11,001 bases of DNA from 2-02-FULL-49-11 sp040757655. GTDB lineage: Bacteria > Patescibacteriota > Patescibacteriia > 2-02-FULL-49-11. Made by a program: the position numbers and the translations under genes. Location of the stretch: positions 1 through 11,001 of the forward strand of contig JBFLWV010000030.1 in NCBI GenBank assembly GCA_040757655.1. The letters run 5' to 3'. Position 1 is the stretch's first letter. The number at the start of each line of letters is the position of its first letter. Below are positions 6,195-11,001 of this stretch, piece by piece. The notes beneath the pieces were generated by a model, which had not been told where the DNA came from, did no database searches, and was given only the letters and a program-made list of their open reading frames with translations.

Positions 6195-6737
6195 ATGAAC
6201 CTCGGTGACATATTATTTCTCGCAGTGGGCGCAGTGCTTATTTTTTTAATTGGAACCCACGGCTACGCGGGGATTATTGCCGCTTCGTGGGTTCCCACGC
6301 GAAGAAAAGATTATGGACGCATCATCAAAGCGCTTGAAGGTATTGAAGGCGGAGTGATTGCTGACCTTGGGTGCGGGGGAGGAGGCGTGATGCGCGCCAT
6401 AGCGCGCGCGTATCCAGAGGTCAGCATGGTGGGATATGAAATATCGATTCCTGCATGGATAATGGTGAGATTAGTAAATACCTTGTCGGGATTGAGCACA
6501 AGGTGTAGCGTGCATTGGAAAAATTTTTACCAGGAGGATTTAAGCCGCTTCGATGCAGTGTATTGTTTTTTAACTCCGATGGCTATGAAGAAACTCAAAC
6601 CAAAGTTTGAGCGCGAATTGAAGCCTACCGCGATCGTCATTTCCTACGCGTTTTTCATACCAGGATGGAAAGGGGAGCGCATCACACAAGATTCATCCGC
6701 GCCCTTATTTCGGTATATTCGCAAGGATCAACCATAG
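6195..6737 (+). CDS. Membrane-anchored class I SAM methyltransferase, FAM173/ATPSCKMT-like
   Basis: This is predicted to transfer a methyl group from S-adenosylmethionine to a protein side chain or another substrate at the inner face of the membrane. It has 180 residues: an N-terminal membrane helix at about 5-22 with a second weakly hydrophobic stretch to 33, then VPTRRKDYGRII, motif I IADLGCGGGG at 55-64, an acidic residue after strand 2 (GYE, Glu82), and a C-terminal part with FLTPMAMKKLKPKFERELKP and YAFFIPGW at 151-158. This order (membrane anchor, PT-R segment, glycine-rich loop, L-P-M-LKPK, then PGW) is what I know from FAM173-type lysine methyltransferases, which modify ATP-synthase c-subunits in mitochondria. 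The bacterial substrate is unknown. The TAG stop lies 15 bases before the -35 of the next promoter. The ATG has no Shine-Dalgarno. Confidence 0.8.
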   Translation: MNLGDILFLAVGAVLIFLIGTHGYAGIIAASWVPTRRKDYGRIIKALEGIEGGVIADLGCGGGGVMRAIARAYPEVSMVGYEISIPAWIMVRLVNTLSGLSTRCSVHWKNFYQEDLSRFDAVYCFLTPMAMKKLKPKFERELKPTAIVISYAFFIPGWKGERITQDSSAPLFRYIRKDQP

Positions 6738-6752
6738 TCTTTATAGTGCTAT

Positions 6753-6780
6753 TTGTCTTTCTCTTTCTTTTTGGTATACT
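6753..6780 (+). promoter_or_regulatory. Sigma70-type promoter with extended -10
   Basis: The -35 TTGTCT (6753-6758), a 16-base spacer and TATACT (6775-6780) preceded by TGG form an extended -10 promoter. The start would be near 6787, about 32 bases before the ATG at 6819. This is the best promoter in the window and suggests the 281-residue gene, possibly with dnaX, is a separate transcription unit from the methyltransferase. Confidence 0.65.
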
Positions 6781-6818
6781 GCAGAGCGTACGTATCCCTG
6801 ATATATTAAAACAAACAT

Positions 6819-7664
6819 ATGCCACAAGACATAAAAAAGTTGGAATTAGTTCGACAGTATGTAGAGAGTGCCAGCTTAAGTTTACAAGAGGCAAAACAGC
6901 TCCTGGGAGATCTAACTGGTGTGCACGCCACCACGCAAGCTTTAGAGAAAGCGCGCGCTTCAGGCGCCATTCTCGCATCTTCTGACGGTTCAAACGTGAT
7001 TGAGGGGGTGTTTGATGGGCAGCAAATGGTGGGGCCAGACGGAAAGCAATATTCCATGCCGGCAAATTATGCCTCGAAGTCAAAACTCGTGGAAGGGGAT
7101 CTTCTGAAGCTCACCATCGCGCCGAACGGCTCATTCATTTATAAGCAAATTGGGCCGGTGGAAAGGAAGCGGCTGCGTGGAAAGTTAATCCAGGAAGAGG
7201 AAACAGGAGAGTTTCGCGTGCTTGCAGAGGGGCGATCCTATAAGACGCTCATGGCGTCTATTACCTACTTCAGGGGAAAGGTGGGCGATGATGTGGTCGT
7301 CTTGGTCCCGCGCGATAAAGTATCTACGTGGGCTGCAGTTGAGAATATTATTTCCGTGACGCCCACGGGTTTCTCTGAGGGGAGCAGGGATTATGCGGAA
7401 ACCAGCGAGGAGGAAAATGAGGAGGAAGAGGCGCCCGCAGCGCCTCAAGAAGAGGAGGGAGAAAAGACAAAGCCAGGAGAGCCAAAGGGTGCATCTGCCC
7501 AGGAAGAAGAACTTTTATCCACGGAAAAGTCTTTACCCGAGCTCGTCATTCCCACGGTTCCCCCTTCTCTTCCTCCACAGCCCTCTGTCGTTCCTCCCTC
7601 CGTAGCCAATCCTGCGCCTTTTATTCAGTTTGATGATGACAAGGATGAGTTTGAGGAAATTTGA
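6819..7664 (+). CDS. Conserved protein of unknown function with a small beta domain, disordered linker and acidic tip
   Basis: I recall this only as an uncharacterised protein frequent in Parcubacteria. The 281 residues divide into four parts. An N-terminal helical region (about 1-48) is amphipathic and may form a coiled coil. A compact region predicted to be beta-rich (about 58-180) contains MVGPDGKQYSMPANYASKSK, LVEGDLLKLTI, SFIYKQIGPVERKR and VGDDVVVLVPRDK. A linker (about 185-262) is very rich in Glu, then Pro. The acidic, aromatic-containing end is PFIQFDDDKDEFEEI. There are no cysteines, no catalytic motif, no signal peptide and no membrane helix. It has its own extended -10 promoter, and dnaX follows 84 bases downstream on the same strand. 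The order folded beta domain, disordered linker, acidic tip resembles SSB, but I see no convincing OB-fold signature. The start ATG lacks a Shine-Dalgarno. Confidence 0.82.
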   Translation: MPQDIKKLELVRQYVESASLSLQEAKQLLGDLTGVHATTQALEKARASGAILASSDGSNVIEGVFDGQQMVGPDGKQYSMPANYASKSKLVEGDLLKLTIAPNGSFIYKQIGPVERKRLRGKLIQEEETGEFRVLAEGRSYKTLMASITYFRGKVGDDVVVLVPRDKVSTWAAVENIISVTPTGFSEGSRDYAETSEEENEEEEAPAAPQEEEGEKTKPGEPKGASAQEEELLSTEKSLPELVIPTVPPSLPPQPSVVPPSVANPAPFIQFDDDKDEFEEI

Positions 7665-7698
7665 TTCTCAGAATCACTAAGCCAGGTGTCTCACTGAG

Positions 7699-7725
7699 AT
7701 CACAAAATTATATTGTTTTTGTGAT
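7699..7725. repeat. Perfect 9-bp inverted repeat upstream of dnaX
   Basis: ATCACAAAA (7699-7707) and TTTTGTGAT (7717-7725) are exact inverse complements around a nine-base AT-rich loop, 23 bases before the dnaX ATG. There is no GC-rich core and no U-tract, so it does not look like a terminator. An operator for a dimeric repressor or a leader hairpin affecting dnaX translation are both possible. Confidence 0.5.
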
Positions 7726-7748
7726 GTCGTGGTTTTTAACGTCTTTTC

Positions 7749-9386
7749 ATGCTTGCCCTCTACAGAAAATACCGCCCGGCTAAATTTAGTGAGCTCATAG
7801 GCCAAGAAGTGGTTCGCGATACGCTCCGCTCGGAAGTGGCCAATAAGATGACTGCGCACGCATATCTTTTTATCGGCCCGCGGGGGACCGGGAAGACTTC
7901 GACCGCGAGGATTCTCGCAGCTGCGGTGAATTGTGAGCAGCCACAAGGCGGAGAACCCTGTGGTGCCTGCAGCCGCTGCAGCGCGATCAGGAATGGGAGG
8001 TATTTAGACCTTATTGAAATCGACGCGGCTTCGCAAACAGGGGTTGATAACGTGCGGGAGAATATTATTGAAAGCGCGCGGTTTATCCCCCAAGCAGGAC
8101 CCTATAAAATATACATTCTCGATGAAGCGCATATGCTTTCTATTTCTGCATGGAATGCGCTTTTGAAAACCCTTGAAGAACCCCCTCCCGGTGTCATTTT
8201 CATATTCGCGACCACTGAATCGCGCAAGATTCCTGATACGATTCTGTCGCGGTGTCAGCAATTCAGATTTCGCCCCGTCGATCATGAAGCGCTTAAAAAG
8301 AGGCTTAGGCGTATTTCCCAAGCCGAAGGTGTGAGCGTCGATGAAGAAGTATTTGACGAAATCACGCTCCGTGCGGGCGGCTATATCCGTGATGCCGAGT
8401 CGCTCTTGGGGCAGCTTTTTTCCTTGGGCGGAACATCAGTCACCTGGAAAGAGGCGCAGGGCATCCTTGAGCATTCATCCCTCGAGGATATTTTATCATT
8501 TTTGAAAACAGTCATGCACGGAGATGCAGAGAACGCATTTCGGCAACTGAATGAGCTTCAGGAGGAAGGAGTAGATGTGTCGCGATTCACCATTGATCTT
8601 TTGGAGGCGTTGCGTGCGATGCACTATCGCGCGATTACTCGCACTGATCATCCTCTCTACATCAGGCGCCATGGGAAGGCGGGCATTGCTCTCATTGAAG
8701 AATTACTGGGCTTACCACAAGATCCCATGGTGCTGCGCAAAGCGCTCGGTATCATTATTGATCAACTTGATAAGTCGCGGGAAGTACCGAGCGACCTTAC
8801 GCTCGAGATTATTACGGGGGAGTTGGCACACCATTTCGCTCACGTATCCGGCAGGAGAGATTACATCAGGGATGACCATGGCCATACCAGACCTCCCCCC
8901 CCTCAAGCGTCGGAAGGCGTCCAAAAGGATGGGAGTAAAGAAAAAGATAATCCAACTTCGGCAAAAAAAACAAAATCAGCACCCCTCGCAGAGACGTCGG
9001 TTGATGAAAAGGAGGAGCTAAAACTCGCATCGAAAAAGCATCACCCGGCTGGCATTACCTTACATAAGGTGAAAGAGTTATGGCAAACCGTGATAGAAAA
9101 GGTGCACAAGAAAAATCACGCGCTTCCTTTCGTTCTTAAATTTGTTGAGCCTTTGGAGGTTGAGGAAAATCAGATTCGTGTGGGGTGCAAATACCAATTT
9201 CACCACGACCGCCTTTCTGCGTTAGAAAACCGACGCATCGTGGAGCAGGCATTGAGTGAGGCGCTCGGCGTGCCCACCATCATTAAAATTGAATACGTGG
9301 CAGAAGCCGCCGCCCCACCGAGCCAGGAGGACGCGGCACTTGATACATTGGTCAATCTCTTCGGAGGCAGAGTGGTGGAGGGTTGA
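7749..9386 (+). CDS. dnaX: DNA polymerase III subunit gamma/tau
   Basis: This is the AAA+ clamp-loader subunit that couples ATP hydrolysis to opening of the beta sliding clamp and, in its long form, tethers polymerase and helicase. Among 545 residues: LYRKYRP at the start, Walker A GPRGTGKT at 43-50, the zinc-binding cysteines C62, C71, C74 and C77, Walker B ending in DEAH at 125-128, sensor 1 ATTES near 154-158, and LSRCQQF at 166-172 with the arginine finger. Residues about 180-360 are the lid and collar domains. A low-complexity linker runs from about 375 to 430. The end (about 436-530, with HKVKELWQTVIEKV and FHHDRLSALENRRIVEQAL) matches the bacterial tau C-terminal domain. The linker contains GCA AAA AAA ACA (8961-8972), a likely frameshift site for making a gamma form. 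The ATG has no Shine-Dalgarno. A TTGACT promoter box overlaps the TGA stop. Confidence 0.96.
   Translation: MLALYRKYRPAKFSELIGQEVVRDTLRSEVANKMTAHAYLFIGPRGTGKTSTARILAAAVNCEQPQGGEPCGACSRCSAIRNGRYLDLIEIDAASQTGVDNVRENIIESARFIPQAGPYKIYILDEAHMLSISAWNALLKTLEEPPPGVIFIFATTESRKIPDTILSRCQQFRFRPVDHEALKKRLRRISQAEGVSVDEEVFDEITLRAGGYIRDAESLLGQLFSLGGTSVTWKEAQGILEHSSLEDILSFLKTVMHGDAENAFRQLNELQEEGVDVSRFTIDLLEALRAMHYRAITRTDHPLYIRRHGKAGIALIEELLGLPQDPMVLRKALGIIIDQLDKSREVPSDLTLEIITGELAHHFAHVSGRRDYIRDDHGHTRPPPPQASEGVQKDGSKEKDNPTSAKKTKSAPLAETSVDEKEELKLASKKHHPAGITLHKVKELWQTVIEKVHKKNHALPFVLKFVEPLEVEENQIRVGCKYQFHHDRLSALENRRIVEQALSEALGVPTIIKIEYVAEAAAPPSQEDAALDTLVNLFGGRVVEG
8963..8970 (+). promoter_or_regulatory. A8 slippery tract in dnaX, predicted gamma-producing frameshift site
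   Basis: Eight adenines lie in phase as gcA AAA AAA A, a perfect X XXY YYZ heptamer directly after codon GCA, the same local context as the E. coli dnaX site. A -1 shift after Lys407 would add 11 residues (NKISTPRRDVG) and stop at TGA 9002-9004, giving a protein of about 418 residues against 545. E. coli gamma has 431. Transcriptional slippage, as in Thermus dnaX, would give the same ends. I see no strong stimulatory hairpin or nearby upstream Shine-Dalgarno. Confidence 0.6.
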
Positions 9387-9409
9387 CTTTTAGATAGTTT
9401 AAATATAAA
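9383..9409 (+). promoter_or_regulatory. Putative promoter for the tRNA-Gln region
   Basis: TTGACT (9383-9388, five of six to the -35 consensus) overlaps the dnaX TGA stop. TATAAA (9404-9409) follows after a short 15-base spacer, and AATAAT (9408-9413) after 19. Transcription would start around 9416-9421, just ahead of the truncated tRNA-like sequence, so both tRNA-like units would be in one transcript. Confidence 0.4.
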
Positions 9410-9432
9410 TAATAGTTGGATTTCTCAATTAA

Positions 9433-9494
9433 TGCGGGATCGTCTCACGGCAGGACGTCTGACTCTGGATTAGGTAATTATGGCCCGCCCCGCA
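9433..9494 (+). pseudogene. Truncated tRNA-Gln(CUG)-like sequence lacking a T loop
   Basis: The order is tRNA-like: acceptor strand TGCGGGA (9433-9439), TC, D arm GTCTCACGGCAGGAC (9442-9456), G, anticodon stem TCTGA/TTAGG, loop CTCTGGA with anticodon CTG (9465-9467), then only 13 bases before CCCCGCA (9488-9494), which pairs with the acceptor start. No TTCGAAT-type T loop exists. Remaining CCCGC (9484-9488) may be the 3' half of the lost T stem. Positions 9437-9457 match the intact tRNA-Gln at 9510-9530 in 20 of 21 bases. The base after the acceptor is C, not the G73 expected for tRNA-Gln. It is most likely a tRNA gene damaged by a short deletion. Confidence 0.6.
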
Positions 9495-9609
9495 CCAATT
9501 CATATTCGAGGATCGTCTAACGGCAGGACGCCAGGTTCTGGCCCTGGTAATCGGGGTTCGAATCCCTGTCCTCGAGATTTGGTGCGGGGTGAGTAACCCA
9601 TGCCCCGCA
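9488..9609 (+). repeat. Three complementary segments around tRNA-Gln
   Basis: CCCCGCACCAA (9488-9498) is the exact inverse complement of TTGGTGCGGGG (9579-9589), enclosing the intact tRNA in an 11-pair stem. The same TGCGGGG (9583-9589) is also complementary to CCCCGCA at 9603-9609, seven pairs with a 13-base loop. The second pairing ends directly at the AGGAG ribosome binding site of the next reading frame. The upstream CCCCGCA also pairs with TGCGGG of the truncated tRNA (9433-9438). These pairings exclude one another. Confidence 0.6.
9506..9576 (+). tRNA. tRNA-Gln (anticodon CUG)
   Basis: A complete cloverleaf is readable: acceptor TCGAGGA/TCCTCGA with seven pairs, D arm GTCTAACGGCAGGAC, anticodon stem CCAGG/CCTGG with loop TTCTGGC (anticodon CTG at 9538-9540, reading CAG), a five-base variable loop TAATC, T stem CGGGG/CCCTG with loop TTCGAAT, and discriminator G at 9576. 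The U1-A72 pair and G73 are known glutamine identity features. The 3' CCA is not encoded, so it must be added enzymatically. It lies 11 bases after the truncated twin. Confidence 0.93.
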
Positions 9610-9618
9610 GGAGAATGT

Positions 9619-9939
9619 ATGAATCCTCGTGTTGAGAACGTGATATCGCTTATCCTCATAAGTTTCCTTGCTCTTTTTTTCGAACTTCTCTTGATACGAT
9701 GGTTGCCGTCCAATGTCTTGTCCCTCGCGTACTTTTCCAATATCGTCCTTATTGCTTCGTTTTTAGGGCTTGGGTTGGGAGCAATGAGAGCGTCCAGGGA
9801 TGACGGTCGTCTTTTCCTCTGGTTCCCCGCTGCAGTTTTAGTAAGCGTGGTTTTTTTATTTCATGCAAAGAATTTGAAGTTATTGTCCCTTCTAACGCGG
9901 GTGAGTGGATATGGAGCAGCTATTCAGGAAATAGGCTGA
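9619..9939 (+). pseudogene. N-terminal fragment of a membrane spermidine-synthase-like protein
   Basis: ATG 9619 is preceded by AGGAG (9609-9613), the clearest Shine-Dalgarno in the window. The 106 residues start with hydrophobic segments (about 5-20 and 31-50) including SFLALFFELLLIRWLPSNVLSLAYF and LASFLGLGLGA-type residues, then a third at about 66-80 (FPAAVLVSVVFLFH). I recognise this opening from large bacterial membrane proteins with N-terminal helices, a spermidine-synthase-like SAM-binding domain and C-terminal helices. After about 9870 the residues (LKLLSLLTRVSGYGAAIQEIG) look wrong. The sensible reading moves to the frame of the next fragment, where FEVIVPSNAGEWIWSSYSGN (9873-9932) reads as protein. 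The frame therefore changes near 9851-9872, possibly in the T7 run at 9851-9857. Confidence 0.7.
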
Positions 9940-10694
9940 GTGTGATGCCGTTCTCACTAGACTCACATGCACTCCTCTCCGCGCTCTCTACCGTAAGGTT
10001 GGATAATTTTGTATACACCCGGGAATCAATCGAAGATATAAAATTACACTTAACGGACGAGGGTATTGCCGTGTTCATGTTTTCCGTGCCAACCCAATGG
10101 CTCGGTGAAAAACTTATTCAAAGCATCGCAGCGGTATTTGAAACTCCCCGCCCCTTATTATATTTTGGAGATTCTCACCTCTTTAATCTCATGGTTGTTG
10201 CGGGACCGGGGCAGGAAGCGATTATGGCTGACACTGCGATTGACAAATCAAACTTTCAGCAAATTCTCCGCAGGTCATATGATCAAAATAAACTTCCCAC
10301 CGATGACTGGCCATATCTCTATCTCAATGGACGTACGATCCCAACCCATTATGTGAAGATAATTACTATGCTTCTTGCGCTCTCCTTATTCGGAGTTTTT
10401 TTACTTTCTCCAAAGAAAAAATTGGATCACCTGAGCGTGAGTTTTTTCAGCCTTGGCGCTGCATTTCTATTGTTGGAGACGAAAAGCGTTACCACCCTCT
10501 CGCTGCTGTTCGGATCAACCTGGCTTGTGAATCTCTTCGTTTTTGGAGGCATTTTGATGATGATTCTTTTTGCCACGCTGGCAGTATCTCGGATTACGAT
10601 ATATCGTATAGGCAGGATGTACCTGTTATTGGGGCTCTCGCTCCTTCTCAACTTTTTCATGCCCCTGAATTATTTCTTAGGTTATGGATTTTAG
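9873..10694 (+). pseudogene. Central and C-terminal fragment of the same membrane protein
   Basis: The frame is open from about 9873, although its first usual starts are GTG 9942 and ATG 9945. After VMPF the sequence jumps to SLDSHALLSALSTVRLDNFVYTRES, which corresponds to the back half of the SAM-binding domain (LDSH and SVRLDNFVYT are family hallmarks as I recall them). The middle membrane helices and the glycine-rich SAM loop are absent, so a large internal deletion near 9951 is inferred. Then come LPTDDWPYLYL and C-terminal helices: KIITMLLALSLFGVFLL, FFSLGAAFLLLETKSVTTL, FGSTWLVNLFVFGGILMMILF and YLLLGLSLLLNFF. It ends at TAG 10692-10694, but sequence of the same kind continues in frame after it. 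Without the SAM loop the protein cannot be a working aminopropyl- or methyltransferase. Confidence 0.72.
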
Positions 10695-10919
10695 TTTGCA
10701 GCACTCGCGGCGTCTTTTTTAGTAGCTTTACCGCTCTTTTTTGCGGCTATTATTTTTTCGTACCATTTTAAATCAGTACGAGAAACAGGAGCGATGTACG
10801 GGATCAATCTGAGCGGCGCCGTGTTGGGAGGTTTTTTGGAATACAGTTCAATGTTAGGCGGAATAAATAGTCTGTCCCGACTTCCTGGGGAAAACTCGAA
10901 ATCCTCGCATAAACATTGA
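10695..10919 (+). pseudogene. C-terminal remnant after an in-frame TAG
   Basis: Reading on in the same frame gives 74 codons beginning FAALAASFLVALPLFFAAII, a membrane helix, then FSYHFKSVRETGAMYGINLSG and AVLGGFLEYSSMLGGINSL. The latter is the conserved last cytoplasmic loop and helix start of this family as I remember it. There is no start codon or ribosome binding site to make it a separate gene. After about 10874 the residues turn polar and unlike the family (SRLPGENSKSSHKH) up to TGA 10917-10919, so a second lesion probably lies near 10875. Confidence 0.62.
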
Positions 10920-11001
10920 GTGCGCCAGTTTTCCTAGGCACTACATTTCCTACTTCAGGATGGTGGGGGTTGCTGACCGTTCGATGCCGCATATCTGGTA
11001 A
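10920..11001. other. No gene seen; end of pseudogene decay
   Basis: No plausible coding frame is visible. AGTTTTCC (10927-10934) is the inverse complement of GGAAAACT (10889-10896), an eight-base inverted repeat that may mark the edge of a rearrangement. Confidence 0.3.

Noticed and set aside
7699..7725. Inverted repeat before dnaX as a transcription terminator
   Set aside because: The stem is AT-rich and not followed by a U-tract.
8895..8902. C8 run in dnaX as a frameshift site
   Set aside because: It is in frame as CCT CCC CCC CCT in a proline linker; it does not fit the canonical tRNA-slip pattern as well as the A8 tract, and low-complexity proline codons explain it.
8575..9021. 148-codon open frame in another frame of dnaX
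   Set aside because: It is a shadow of the dnaX collar and linker; no ribosome site and no recognisable domain. Its end only matters as the stop for a slip that loses one A.
10692..10694. TAG reassigned to an amino acid (stop-codon recoding)
   Set aside because: cysS and the methyltransferase end at TAG at natural positions, and the same membrane gene shows other lesions, so a nonsense mutation is the simpler reading.
1..11001. CRISPR array, insertion sequence, rRNA or prophage
   Set aside because: No regularly spaced direct repeats, transposase, integrase or rRNA-like sequence was seen; the repeats present are short palindromic or AT-rich elements.

Overview
The window looks like chromosome from an uncultivated bacterium of the Candidate Phyla Radiation (Patescibacteria), most likely the Parcubacteria/Paceibacteria side. 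This rests on recognising several protein families typical of those genomes: a CysS with an MGKSEGN-type signature, a CorA with a short basic tail, a paired small protein and membrane-anchored conjugation-type ATPase, and a conserved protein of unknown function beside dnaX. Further hints are the scarcity of Shine-Dalgarno sequences and dispersed AT-rich intergenic repeats. No taxonomic marker was compared. TGA and TAG both end recognisable proteins at sensible places, so the code looks standard and not the TGA=Gly code of Gracilibacteria/SR1.

Layout. Positions 1-197 hold no gene that I can see, only a terminator-like hairpin for the gene to the right. Positions 198-1736 (minus) encode cysteinyl-tRNA synthetase, which carries two extra segments made of palindromic repeat DNA read in frame. 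Positions 1741-1845 are a palindromic AT-rich repeat. Positions 1846-2769 (minus) encode a CorA-type metal transporter whose GMN signature reads SMR. A divergent promoter region at about 2804-2818 separates this pair from a run of plus-strand genes. These are a small helical protein (2850-3350), a second copy of the AT-rich repeat (3380-3494), a membrane-anchored VirB4/TraG-like ATPase (3504-6068), a structured spacer, a membrane-anchored methyltransferase of FAM173 type (6195-6737), a strong extended -10 promoter, a 281-residue protein with an acidic tip (6819-7664), and dnaX (7749-9386), which has an A8 slippery tract.

Downstream of dnaX are a truncated tRNA-Gln-like sequence lacking a T loop, then an intact tRNA-Gln(CUG). 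Three short complementary segments could form mutually exclusive stems around them. The last 1.4 kb is the wreck of a large membrane protein with a spermidine-synthase-like domain. It shows a frame change, an apparent internal deletion and an in-frame TAG.

The genes do not form one pathway. They are translation (CysS, tRNA-Gln), replication (DnaX), ion transport, and a probable DNA/protein translocation ATPase. The strongest leads are the repeat-derived peptides inside CysS, the defective tRNA-Gln twin ahead of the intact one, the probable dnaX frameshift site, and the unknown protein next to dnaX whose layout resembles SSB.
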